From positions 868,001 through 932,000 of the forward strand of contig NZ_JADG01000004.1 in the NCBI RefSeq assembly GCF_000518265.1: a stretch of DNA of 64,000 bases, written 5' to 3'. The DNA is from Actinomadura oligospora ATCC 43269. GTDB lineage: Bacteria; Actinomycetota; Actinomycetes; Streptosporangiales; Streptosporangiaceae. The translations under genes and the position numbers were made by a program. The notes under the pieces were generated by a model. It searched no databases. It saw only the letters and a list, made by a program, of their open reading frames with translations, and was not told the origin of the DNA. Every line of letters starts with the position of its first letter. The first letter of the stretch is position 1. Shown here one piece after another: positions 51,797-59,343 of this stretch.

Positions 51797-51839
51797 AGCG
51801 CCGGCCGGCGTCCACGCGGACGTCGGCCGGCGCTCTTTT
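51797..51839 (+). terminator. Terminator with CTTTT tail after LLM operon 2
   Basis: AGCGCCGGCCG (51797-51807) pairs with CGGCCGGCGCT (51824-51834), with an inner CGTCC/GGACG stem and a closing CTTTT. It ends the LLM/acyl-CoA-synthetase-like operon just before the GntR promoter. Confidence 0.92.
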
Positions 51840-51845
51840 CGGGAA

Positions 51846-51896
51846 AACTGGTCAGACCAGTTGACGTGCGGACCTTCGGGTCACCACAATTCCGGC
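51846..51896 (+). promoter_or_regulatory. GntR autoregulatory operator and leaderless promoter
   Basis: The perfect inverted repeat AACTGGT-CAG-ACCAGTT (51846-51862) matches the TGGT-N3-ACCA form of FadR-type operators. It overlaps a TTGACG -35 (51861-51866). An 18-base spacer leads to CACAAT (51885-51890), and the ATG of the GntR gene follows six bases later, so the message is probably leaderless. Repressor binding over the -35 would shut off this gene. Confidence 0.85.
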
Positions 51897-52649
51897 ATGA
51901 GCAGCTTCTCCCCCATCGAGCGGACCTCGGTGGCGACGGCGGTCTTCGAGCAGATCGCGGCGCGGATCCTGGACGGCACCCTGCCCGTCGGCGGGCGGCT
52001 GCCGGCCGAGCGCGCGCTGACCGAGGAGTTCGGCGTCAACCGGCAGGCGCTGCGCGAGGCGCTGCAGCGGCTCGACCAGCTCGGGCTGGTCGAGATCCGG
52101 CACGGCGGGGCGACCCGGGTGCGCGACTTCCGCCGCACCGCCGGGCTCGACGTGCTGCCCCGGCTGTTCCTCGGCGCGGACGGCGGCGTCGACGCGACGA
52201 TCGTCCGGTCGGTGATGGAGATGCGGACGGCCATCGGCGCGGACGCCGCGTCGCTCGCGGCCGGGCGCGCGTCCGCCGAGGCCCGGGCCGGGCTGCGGGG
52301 CGTCCTCGCCGACCTGGAGGCCCTCGTCGCGGGCGGGGCCGACGACTCCGCCGGGCTCGCCGCGGTCGACGTGCGCTTCTGGGACCTGCTCGTCGAGGCG
52401 TCCGGGAACGTCTGCTACCGGCTGTCGCTGAACGTCCTGCTCGACGCGTACCGCCCGGCCGAGGCGCTGGTCGACCTGCTCCTGGTGGGCGAGCGCCGCG
52501 ACGCGCCCGCGCACCGGGCCCTGGTCGACGCCGTCGAGGCCGGGGACGGCGAGCGGGCCCGCGCCCGCGCCGCCGCGTTGCTGGACCAGGGCCGTGCCGC
52601 CGTGCTGGCCCACTTCTCCGCCGATCCCCCCGAGGAGGACCCCACGTGA
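51897..52649 (+). CDS. GntR/FadR-type transcriptional regulator (FCD domain)
   Basis: A 250-residue regulator. Residues of about 8-75 are a GntR winged helix (FEQIAARILDGTLPVGGRLP, LTEEFGVNRQALREALQRLD, IRHGGATRVRDF). Residues of about 95-240 form an FCD ligand domain (MEMRTAIGADAASLAAGRAS, DVRFWDLLVEASGN, HRALVDAVEAGDGERARARA), whose Asp/His set usually binds a metal and an acid. It probably senses a fatty acid or organic acid. Its stop overlaps the next gene (GTGA), which it likely controls together with itself. Confidence 0.92.
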   Translation: MSSFSPIERTSVATAVFEQIAARILDGTLPVGGRLPAERALTEEFGVNRQALREALQRLDQLGLVEIRHGGATRVRDFRRTAGLDVLPRLFLGADGGVDATIVRSVMEMRTAIGADAASLAAGRASAEARAGLRGVLADLEALVAGGADDSAGLAAVDVRFWDLLVEASGNVCYRLSLNVLLDAYRPAEALVDLLLVGERRDAPAHRALVDAVEAGDGERARARAAALLDQGRAAVLAHFSADPPEEDPT

Positions 52650-53332
52650 GCCCCCGACCCGAGACCCCCGGCTGGCTCAAGCCGGGCCTGACCCTGACCG
52701 GCGCGGCCCGCGAGTTCTTCCGGCATCCGAGCCCGAAGGTGCTCGTCCCGGCCGCCGCGACCGCCGTGGCGGCGCGCGTCGCGCTCGGCCGCTGGACGCG
52801 CCGGGACGCGGCCGTGGCCGCGGGGATCGTCGCCGCCGAGCCGTTCGTCGAGTGGGTCGTCCACGTGGGCGTGCTGCACTGGCGGCCGAAGACCGTGAAC
52901 GGCCGCCGGATCGACCCGATGCTGTCCCGCAAGCACCGCGCCCACCACCGCGACCCGCGCGACGCCGGGCTGGTGTTCGTCCCGCCGCCGGTGGTCGGCG
53001 GGCTGATCGTGGGGCTCGTCGGCCTCAACGCCGCGGTCCTGCGGGAGCGGCGGCTCGCGATGACGGGCGTCGCGACCTCGCTCACCGCGCTCGCGGCCTA
53101 CGAGTGGACGCACTTCCTGATCCACTCGTCCTACCGTCCGCGGCACGCGCCCTACCGCGCCGCCTGGCGCAGCCACCGCCTGCACCACTACCGGAACGAG
53201 CGCTACTGGTTCGGCGTCGTCACGCCGATCTCGGACCAGGCGCTCGGGACGTATCCGGCGAAGGACGACGTCCCGGCGTCCCCGACCGCCAAGACTCTGG
53301 GCGTCGAGGAGATCGAGCCGCTCTCTGCCTGA
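52646..53332 (+). CDS. Fatty acid hydroxylase / sterol desaturase family protein
   Basis: A 228-residue membrane protein. The histidine clusters that bind a diiron centre are HRAHHRDP, WTHFLIHSSYRPRHAPY and SHRLHHYRNERYWFGVVTP, typical of the FA_hydroxylase family (carotenoid or sphingolipid hydroxylases, sterol desaturases). Hydrophobic segments flank them (VVGGLIVGLVGLNAAVL and others). The GTG start overlaps the GntR stop by four bases, so it is regulated with it. The substrate is a lipid, type unknown. Confidence 0.88.
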   Translation: MSPRPETPGWLKPGLTLTGAAREFFRHPSPKVLVPAAATAVAARVALGRWTRRDAAVAAGIVAAEPFVEWVVHVGVLHWRPKTVNGRRIDPMLSRKHRAHHRDPRDAGLVFVPPPVVGGLIVGLVGLNAAVLRERRLAMTGVATSLTALAAYEWTHFLIHSSYRPRHAPYRAAWRSHRLHHYRNERYWFGVVTPISDQALGTYPAKDDVPASPTAKTLGVEEIEPLSA

Positions 53333-53360
53333 CTGACAGGGCCTGAGCCTGCATACACAG

Positions 53361-53393
53361 ACGGCGGGTCGCCCTTGCCGGGCGGCCCGCCGT
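53361..53393. terminator. Convergent terminator
   Basis: ACGGCGGGTCGCCC and GGGCGGCCCGCCGT form a 14-base stem with one G-T pair and a five-base loop, followed by TCGTCC. It lies between the hydroxylase gene (plus) and the serine protease gene (minus). Confidence 0.85.
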
Positions 53394-53408
53394 TCGTCCT
53401 GGGGAGGG

Positions 53409-54341
53409 TCAGCGGTGCTGGGCGCCCCGGTAGACGGCCAGCGCGTCCCGCTGCCACTGCGCGCCGCAGGCGTCCCTGCCGCAGGAGCCGAAGTAGCTCG
53501 CGGTCTGCCAGCCGACGCCGGTGGTGGCGTTGAACCTGATGAGGAACGGGCCGCCGCTGGCGCCGCCGCTCATGCCGTTGCAGTTCGCGAGGTAGATGAC
53601 GCGCTTGTCGCTGCTGCCGCGCGGCTTGCCGGAGCAGCGCCACGGGTAGTCCTTGTCACCCGGGATCCCGAGCAGGTTCGTCGAGTACGAGCTCGGCTTG
53701 TAGTTGAACGCCACGCCCTCGGAGCCCGCCGCGTCCTGCACGTGCTTGCCGCCGCGCTTGTTCAGCACGATGAACGCGTTGTCGCCCTTCACTCCGGGCG
53801 TGGTCACCCAGCCCGCCTTGCGCCAGGTGAACCAGCCGCGCGGGGCCCTGCCGTTGGAGTAGGCCGGGGCGAACCGGTAGTTGCTGCCGCCCTCGCCGAA
53901 CCCGCAGTGCCGCGCGGTCGCGATGGTGTCGTGGTTGTCCGACACCACGACGGTCGCCGAGCAGATCCAGGTCTTGCCCTTGAGGCTGAAGAACAGCCGC
54001 CCGAGCGCCGGGGGCTTGCGCCACTGCGCGGTGACCTGGCCGTTCTCGCCCTTGGGCAGCGTCCCGGCGCGCGTGTAGGGCGCGTCCTGGGCGGACGCGT
54101 CGACCGAGCCGCCGGAGTCCGCCGCCGAAACGGAGTCCGATGCCGAAGCAGATGCGGCGCGGTACTCCCTCGCGTTCGCGATCCTCTCCTTCGTCCAGAA
54201 TCGGTCGACCTGCGCGGAACTCTGCCCGGCGTCGGCGAACCTGACGTTCGGGGCGGGAGCGGCGGTGGCGGCGGTCCCGGTGAGGGAGACGGTCGCGGCG
54301 ACGAGCGCCCCGGCCGCGCCGACCGTCACGAGTCTGCGCAT
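53409..54341 (-). CDS. Secreted trypsin-like serine endopeptidase
   Basis: A 310-residue exported protease. A signal peptide (LVTVGAAGALVAATVSLTGT) is followed by a Ser/Ala-rich pro-region. The chymotrypsin-fold triad is visible as His in TIATARHCGFG, Asp in GVKGDNAFIVL and Ser in SGGASGGPFL. Paired Cys (CSATVV...RHC, CSGKP...ANC, CGRDAC) indicate disulphides. Such proteases digest extracellular protein. It is transcribed alone; its 126-base upstream region shows no operator I can name. Confidence 0.93.
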   Translation of the reverse strand: MRRLVTVGAAGALVAATVSLTGTAATAAPAPNVRFADAGQSSAQVDRFWTKERIANAREYRAASASASDSVSAADSGGSVDASAQDAPYTRAGTLPKGENGQVTAQWRKPPALGRLFFSLKGKTWICSATVVVSDNHDTIATARHCGFGEGGSNYRFAPAYSNGRAPRGWFTWRKAGWVTTPGVKGDNAFIVLNKRGGKHVQDAAGSEGVAFNYKPSSYSTNLLGIPGDKDYPWRCSGKPRGSSDKRVIYLANCNGMSGGASGGPFLIRFNATTGVGWQTASYFGSCGRDACGAQWQRDALAVYRGAQHR

Positions 54342-54467
54342 GGGTGTCCTCCTTGCTCTGGGGGGATGGACCCCCGCAAGGCTCGTGGCGGACGATCACC
54401 CGTTGGTCACTTTTGGGTGGACATACAGCGAATATTCAGACACCGCGCAGCCGGTCGGCAGGACGGC

Positions 54468-55382
54468 TCAGAGGACGGCGAGCGGGGTGACCGGGCTGGC
54501 GGTGCCGCCCTCGATCCGGAGCGGGGCGGCGACGAACAGGAAGTCCGTCCGGGACGACCCGGAGAGCTCCTCCAGCCACAGCATCTCCAGCAGCGGGATC
54601 CCGTGCCGCCAGAGGAGGGTCATGTGGAGGTCGTCGGCCAGGTCCTCGTCGGCGAGCTGGCGCTCGTTGAGGCCGCCGATCGCCGCGTTGTCGGACGCGA
54701 CCGCGCACACGTCGCGCCCGGCGAGCCAGCGGCCCGCGTCGCCGGACAGGCCGGGCTGGCCGCTCCAGTACGCGTCGGGGCCGTCCTCCCAGGTCAGCGG
54801 CCATCCCGTGCGGATCACGGCCACGTCCCCGGGGCGGACGTCCACGTCGCACGCCTCCAGGTCGTCCGGGGTGACGCGGTCGGTGGCAGCCAGGTGCCGG
54901 ACGCCCCGCAGGCGCGGGATGTCGAACAGGACGCCCCGCGCGACGACCGGTCCGGCCTTGTCGATGCCGCAGCGTCCGGCGCCGTAGGAGCGGACGCGGT
55001 CCGCGGGGTGCCCGTTGTACAGCTCGTCGCCCGACCACATGTGGCAGAGGGCGTCCATGTGGGTGGTGGTGCCGTGCGGGGTCACCACGAGGGCGTCGTC
55101 CGCCATCCTCAGGCCCGCGCCGATCGCTCTCGTGCCCGCCGCGTAGTCGCCGCCGTCCACGGACATGAAGTGCTGCGGCAGCGGGCGTCCGCGCAGGTGC
55201 GGGACGGTCGTCGGCGCGGGCGAGGACGTCGCGCCGCGGATCGGGAGCGACAGGCCCAGCACCCGCCCCTCCCGGACGCAGGACGCGGCGGCCAGCACGG
55301 TCCGCGGGGTCAGCAGGTTCAGCGCGCCGCGCTCGTCGGCGGCACCCCAGCGTCCCCAGTTGTTCGGCTCATCGAGCATCAT
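54468..55382 (-). CDS. Cyclase family metal-dependent hydrolase
   Basis: A 304-residue protein of the kynurenine-formamidase-like cyclase family (NNWGRWGAADERGALNLLTP, the metal-binding block TPHGTTTHMDALCHMWSGDE, and VRPGDVAVIRTGW). These enzymes hydrolyse amides or cyclic esters/lactams with a metal bound by HGTxxHxD-type residues. ATG at 55382 or 55379 starts it; GGAAGGG is upstream. It faces the serine hydrolase gene at 55417 divergently, and the pair could act in the same hydrolytic route. No KstR2-type operator is present here. Confidence 0.85.
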   Translation of the reverse strand: MMLDEPNNWGRWGAADERGALNLLTPRTVLAAASCVREGRVLGLSLPIRGATSSPAPTTVPHLRGRPLPQHFMSVDGGDYAAGTRAIGAGLRMADDALVVTPHGTTTHMDALCHMWSGDELYNGHPADRVRSYGAGRCGIDKAGPVVARGVLFDIPRLRGVRHLAATDRVTPDDLEACDVDVRPGDVAVIRTGWPLTWEDGPDAYWSGQPGLSGDAGRWLAGRDVCAVASDNAAIGGLNERQLADEDLADDLHMTLLWRHGIPLLEMLWLEELSGSSRTDFLFVAAPLRIEGGTASPVTPLAVL

Positions 55383-55416
55383 TCGGTTTCAGACCCTTCC
55401 GAGAGAGGACGCCGCC

Positions 55417-56610
55417 ATGACGACCGCGCAGGGGACGACTGAGCAGGGACCGTCGGCGCAGGGACACTGCGATCCGGCCTTCGCCGCCGTCCGGGAGGTG
55501 TTCGAACGGAACTTCGCCGAGGGCCGGGAGGTCGGCGCGGCCGTCGCGGTCTACTCCGGTGGCCGCAAGGTCGTGGACCTGTGGGGCGGACTCGCCGACC
55601 GCCGCACCGGACGCCCCTGGCTCGAGGACACGCCCGTGTTCGGCTTCTCCTGCACCAAGGCGCTGACCGCGACGGCGGCCCTGCTGCTCGCCGAGCGCGG
55701 CGCGTTCGCGTGGGACGCGCCGGTGACGGACTGGTGGCCGGAGTTCGGCGTCCACGGCAAGGACGTCGCGACCAACGAGCACCTGTTCACGCACCAGGTG
55801 GGGCTGCCCGCGTTCGCGCGTCCGGTGTCGGCGGAGGAGGCGGCCGACGCGGAGGCGCGCGCCGCCGAGCTGGCCGCGCAGGAGCCCGAGTGGAAGCCCG
55901 GCACCGCGCACGGCTACCACGCGCTGACCTACGGCTGGCTCGCCGGGCACCTCGTCCGCCACTTCGCCGGGATGCCCGCCGGGGACTTCGTCAAGAAGGA
56001 GTTCGCGGCCGATCTGGACCTGTGGGTCGGGTCGTCCGACGAGGTGATCGAGCGGGCGGCGAAGCTGACGAACGTGCGCGGCGTCCAAAACGAGGACGGG
56101 CCGCGCGCGGTGGACGACGACGCGCGCCTCACCCTCCTGGCCCACGCCTTCCTCGACCGCGACAGCAAGCTGAACCGGTCGGCGGGCAACCCGAGCCCCG
56201 GCAAGGGCGGCTACAACAACCCGGTCGTGCTGCACGCGGGCTGGCCGTCCGCCGGGATGGTCGCGACCGCGCGCGCGTTCGGGCGGTTCTACGCGAACCT
56301 CCTCGCCGGACGGTACGTCCGCCCGGAGACCCTGCGCGAGGGCATCCGGACGCGCGTGCGCGGAGAGGACCTGACGCTCACCGTGGACAGCGCGTTCGGC
56401 CTCGGCTTCATGCGTCCGTCGATGACGTTCTTCACCCCGGAGGCGGGACGCGGGTCGGCGTTCGGGCACACCGGCGCGGGCGGCGCGGTCGGTTTCGCCG
56501 ACGTCGACGCCGACCTGGTCGTCGCCTACCTGCCGAACCGCATGGGCGACCAGCTCTCCGGCGACCTGCGCTCGTACCGGCTGGTCGAGGCCGCCTACGC
56601 GTCCCTCTAG
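55417..56610 (+). CDS. Class C beta-lactamase-fold serine hydrolase (EstB-like)
   Basis: A 397-residue cytosolic protein without a signal peptide. The active-site block SxxK is FSCTKALT (Ser78, Lys81), a YxH/YxN-type Tyr is in GTAHGYHALTYGWL, and the third motif is GHTGAGGAVGF. The fold is that of beta-lactamase class C/EstB esterases, and absence of a signal argues for an intracellular esterase. GAGAGGAC lies six bases before the ATG. Its substrate is probably an ester or lactone. Confidence 0.9.
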   Translation: MTTAQGTTEQGPSAQGHCDPAFAAVREVFERNFAEGREVGAAVAVYSGGRKVVDLWGGLADRRTGRPWLEDTPVFGFSCTKALTATAALLLAERGAFAWDAPVTDWWPEFGVHGKDVATNEHLFTHQVGLPAFARPVSAEEAADAEARAAELAAQEPEWKPGTAHGYHALTYGWLAGHLVRHFAGMPAGDFVKKEFAADLDLWVGSSDEVIERAAKLTNVRGVQNEDGPRAVDDDARLTLLAHAFLDRDSKLNRSAGNPSPGKGGYNNPVVLHAGWPSAGMVATARAFGRFYANLLAGRYVRPETLREGIRTRVRGEDLTLTVDSAFGLGFMRPSMTFFTPEAGRGSAFGHTGAGGAVGFADVDADLVVAYLPNRMGDQLSGDLRSYRLVEAAYASL

Positions 56611-56627
56611 CCGGGTCCCTGGCCCGG

Positions 56628-57362
56628 TCACTGCATCGTGATCCCGCCGCTGACCGAGAGGGTCTGGCCGGTGATGTAGGCGGCGCGGTCGGTGCAGAGG
56701 AACGCGACGAGGCCCGCGATGTCGGACGGACGGCCGATGCGGCGCAGCGGGATCTGCCGGGCGAGCTTGTCGAGCAGGCCCGGGTGCCGCTCGGCCACCT
56801 GCCGGACCATGGGCGTGTCCGTCGGTCCCGGGCAGACGACGTTGCTGGTCACGCCGCCGCGCGCGGCTTCGCGGGCGAGGGTCTTGGCGAGCCCGAACAG
56901 GCCGGACTTGGTGGCGGCGTACGCGCCCTCGCCGCCCGATCCGGCGCGCGCGCCGTCGGAGGAGACGAACACGAGACGCCCGTGCCCGCGTTCGGACATC
57001 CCGGGCAGCAGGGCGCGGGTGAGCTGCATCGGGGCGCGCAGGTTGACCTTCCACATCAGGTCCCAGTGCGCCGGGTCGCTCTCGGTGAACGGCTCGACGA
57101 TGCTGACGCCCGCGTTGTGCACGAGGACGTCCACCGGCCCGACCGCCCCGGTGAACGCGTCGATGGACGCGGGGTCGGCGAGATCGACGGGACGGGCCGT
57201 CCCGCCGAGGGGCTTCGCGGTCTCGGCGGCGGCGTCCGCGTCGAGGTCGGCGACGACGACGTGCGCGCCGAGGGAGGCGAGGTCGGCGCAGATCGCGCGG
57301 CCGATGCCGCCCGCGCCGCCGGTCACGACGGCGACGCGTCCGGTGAGGTCGAGACCGTCCAT
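56628..57362 (-). CDS. Short-chain dehydrogenase/reductase
   Basis: A 244-residue classical SDR: the TGGAGGIGRA cofactor loop near residue 15, NAGVS, catalytic Ser in VFVSSDGARA, and YAATKSG with Tyr and Lys about 150/154. The acidic residue after the second strand (VVADLDAD) favours NAD(H). It starts in a one-base overlap (TGATG) with the isochorismatase-fold gene, so the two form one operon behind the operator at 58003. Confidence 0.9.
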   Translation of the reverse strand: MDGLDLTGRVAVVTGGAGGIGRAICADLASLGAHVVVADLDADAAAETAKPLGGTARPVDLADPASIDAFTGAVGPVDVLVHNAGVSIVEPFTESDPAHWDLMWKVNLRAPMQLTRALLPGMSERGHGRLVFVSSDGARAGSGGEGAYAATKSGLFGLAKTLAREAARGGVTSNVVCPGPTDTPMVRQVAERHPGLLDKLARQIPLRRIGRPSDIAGLVAFLCTDRAAYITGQTLSVSGGITMQ

Positions 57363-57985
57363 CAGCCCTCCCAGGCGCGGACCAGGTCGCCGGCGGTGGC
57401 GCGCGCGGCGAGCAGCGGGATCGTGTGCTTGAGGACGGCGTCCCCGTACTCGGCGGGCGTCCCGGCGACGGCGTCGGTGACGCAGACGACCCGGTAGCCG
57501 AGGTTGACCGCCTCCAGGCACAGGCCGGGAACGCCGAGGTTCAGCGACAGGCCCACGGCCACGACGGTGGTGACGCCGAGCGAGCGCAGCGTCATGTCCA
57601 GGGACGTCCCGGTGAACGGCGAGAACCCGTGGTAGCGGCGGGATTCGAGGTCGGACGGGTCGGACAGCTCGGGCAGCACCTCAACAGCGGCCGTCCCCTC
57701 CAGCATGTGCGCGGGGTCCTTGAGCAGCGCGCGCAGGAAGGGCGAGTTGCGGGTGTGGCTGCCCGCGCGGTCGGGACGGAACGCGGCCGTGCACTGCACG
57801 ACGCGCACTCCGGCCGCGCGGGCCGCCGTCGCGACGCGGGCGGCGTTGGCCGTCACGCCGCGTTCGGAGCAGGTCGTCGCCAGGTCGGGGAAGCGGGCCA
57901 GGTCGCCCGCGACGCCGCGCTGCATCTCCATGACGAGCAGCGCGGTGTGGGCGGGGGCCGCGAGGTCGGTGAGATCGGTCGGCAC
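57362..57985 (-). CDS. Isochorismatase-fold protein with altered catalytic residues
   Basis: A 207-residue member of the isochorismatase-like fold (ALLVMEMQRGVAGDLARFPD, GFSPFTGTSLDMTLRSLGVT, NLGYRVVCVTDAVAGTPAEY). The usual D-K-C triad looks changed: the Asp of xxDxQ is Glu (MEMQ), the Lys before SxF is not evident (RRYHGFSPF), and the Cys position after strand 4 reads NLGVPG. Some isochorismatases also lack the Cys. The catalytic ability is thus doubtful or different. The GTG lies six bases after TAGGCT (57997-57992), so it is probably leaderless. It is the first gene of a two-gene operon with the SDR. Confidence 0.75.
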   Translation of the reverse strand: MPTDLTDLAAPAHTALLVMEMQRGVAGDLARFPDLATTCSERGVTANAARVATAARAAGVRVVQCTAAFRPDRAGSHTRNSPFLRALLKDPAHMLEGTAAVEVLPELSDPSDLESRRYHGFSPFTGTSLDMTLRSLGVTTVVAVGLSLNLGVPGLCLEAVNLGYRVVCVTDAVAGTPAEYGDAVLKHTIPLLAARATAGDLVRAWEG

Positions 57986-57991
57986 CCGCCC

Positions 57992-58018
57992 AGCCTAAAT
58001 GACCTAGCATTTGCTTGG
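57992..58018 (-). promoter_or_regulatory. KstR2-type operator and leaderless promoter of the isochorismatase/SDR operon
   Basis: CCTAGCATTTGCTTGG at 58003-58018. Read on the minus strand it is CCAAGCAAATGCTAGG, 13 of 16 matches to the consensus with a six-of-seven palindrome. TAGGCT (57997-57992) lies six bases before the GTG start and serves as the -10 box of a leaderless transcript. A -35 match is not clear. Confidence 0.6.
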
Positions 58019-58027
58019 GTAGATCCC

Positions 58028-58534
58028 TCAGCTCCGGCGGCTCTGCCCGTAGACGTGGACGCGCCGCCCCCGGTACTCGACGTCGCGCAGGTGGCGGTGC
58101 CCGATCCGTTCGGCGACGGCGACGGAGCGGTCGTTGCCCGGCAGGATCAGCGAGATCACCTCCTCGGCGTCCAGCACGGTGAAGCAGAAGGCGAGCGCCG
58201 CGCGGGCCGCCTCGGACGCGTACCCCTTGCCCCAGTGCTCGCGCGCGAGGCACCAGCCGACGCCGAGGCCGGGGAACCCGTGCGGGCTCCAGGGTCCGGC
58301 GCGTCCGACGAACGCGCCGGTGTCCTTCTCGACGAGCGCCCAGTGCGAGTAGCCGCGGATCTCCCGGTGCCCGATGAACACCGCGAGGTTGCGCCACACG
58401 TCGTCCGCGGACCGCCCGACGCCCTCGGCCAGCCCGTCCGCCACCTCCGGGTCGGCCATCATCGCGGCGTAGTCGTCGAAATCAGCTCCGGTCAGGGGCC
58501 GCAGCACCAGCCGCTCGGTCTCCAGTTCGGTCAT
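58028..58534 (-). CDS. GNAT-family N-acetyltransferase (RimJ-like)
   Basis: A 168-residue acetyltransferase: TERLVLRPLTGADFDDYAAM at the start, then GVGWCLAREHWGKGYASEAA (the acetyl-CoA pyrophosphate loop G-x-G-Y/A) and the end NDRSVAVAERIGHRHLRDVE. It resembles RimJ/RimL-type enzymes that acetylate amines or protein amino termini. The ATG has only a weak ribosome-binding site; a GACTGT hexamer six bases before it may indicate a leaderless start. It is divergent from nfi with 36 bases between the two start codons. Confidence 0.88.
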   Translation of the reverse strand: MTELETERLVLRPLTGADFDDYAAMMADPEVADGLAEGVGRSADDVWRNLAVFIGHREIRGYSHWALVEKDTGAFVGRAGPWSPHGFPGLGVGWCLAREHWGKGYASEAARAALAFCFTVLDAEEVISLILPGNDRSVAVAERIGHRHLRDVEYRGRRVHVYGQSRRS

Positions 58535-58570
58535 GGGGCAACAGTCTGGAGCGGCGCTACGGTTTCCGCC

Positions 58571-59254
58571 ATGGAGATCACGGTTCCGCACGCCTGGCCG
58601 TCCACGCCGTCCGACGCCGAGGCGATCCAGATCGCGTTGCGCGAGCGCGTGGAGGCGTCCGGTTCGGTCGCTCCGCGCACGGTCGCCGGGCTGGACGTCT
58701 CGTACGCGGGCGACGGGAGCGGCGCGCGCGGGCGTCTCGCCGCGGCGGCCGTGGTGCTGGACGCCGGGACCCTGGACGTCGTGGAGGAGTCGGTCGCGGT
58801 CGGCACGTCCGACTTCCCCTACGTCCCGGGGCTGTTCGCGTTCCGGGAGCTGCCGACGCTGGTCGAGGCGTTGCGCGGCCTCACCATCACGCCCGACCTG
58901 CTGGTCTGCGACGGCTACGGCCTCGCGCACCCGCGCCGCTTCGGGCTGGCCTGCCACCTCGGGATCATCACGGGCCTGCCGACGATCGGCATCGCCAAGA
59001 CGGCGTTCGTCGGCACGCACGGGCAGCCGGGCCCGAAGCGCGGCGACCAGGCCCCGCTGCTGCTGGACGGCGCAGAGGTCGGCCGCGTCCTGCGCACCCA
59101 GGACGAGGTGAAGCCGGTGTTCGTCTCCGTCGGCCACCGCGTCGGCCTGGACGAGGCGTGCCGTCACGCGCTCGCCCTCGCGCCGCGCTACCGGCTGCCC
59201 GAGACGACCCGCCGCGCCGACCGCCTCTCCCGCGACCGTCTCGCCGCCCTCTAG
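58571..59254 (+). CDS. nfi: Endonuclease V
   Basis: A 227-residue endonuclease V. The motifs are AGLDVSYAGD (metal-binding Asp about 42), FPYVPGLFAFRELPTLVEAL (Glu), DLLVCDGYGLAHPRRFGLAC (Asp) and PTIGIAKTAFVG (Lys). The enzyme nicks DNA at deoxyinosine arising from adenine deamination. TACGGT at 58558-58563 precedes the ATG by seven bases, so this message is probably leaderless. It is divergent from the acetyltransferase gene. Confidence 0.95.
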   Translation: MEITVPHAWPSTPSDAEAIQIALRERVEASGSVAPRTVAGLDVSYAGDGSGARGRLAAAAVVLDAGTLDVVEESVAVGTSDFPYVPGLFAFRELPTLVEALRGLTITPDLLVCDGYGLAHPRRFGLACHLGIITGLPTIGIAKTAFVGTHGQPGPKRGDQAPLLLDGAEVGRVLRTQDEVKPVFVSVGHRVGLDEACRHALALAPRYRLPETTRRADRLSRDRLAAL

Positions 59255-59306
59255 AAGGGCGCCGTTTCTTCGAGACTGCGCGGGATCCGGAGCGCGATCG
59301 GGACTC

Positions 59307-59343
59307 TTGTCGGTCAACCAAGCGTGCGCTAGGTTGGGCGGCG
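59307..59343 (+). promoter_or_regulatory. KstR2-type operator and leaderless promoter of the DUF35-ligase operon
   Basis: TTGTCG at 59307-59312, a 17-base spacer, and TAGGTT at 59330-59335 form a promoter eight bases before the ATG at 59344. The operator CCAAGCGTGCGCTAGG at 59318-59333 covers the spacer and the -10 box (14 of 16 matches to the consensus). Confidence 0.75.
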
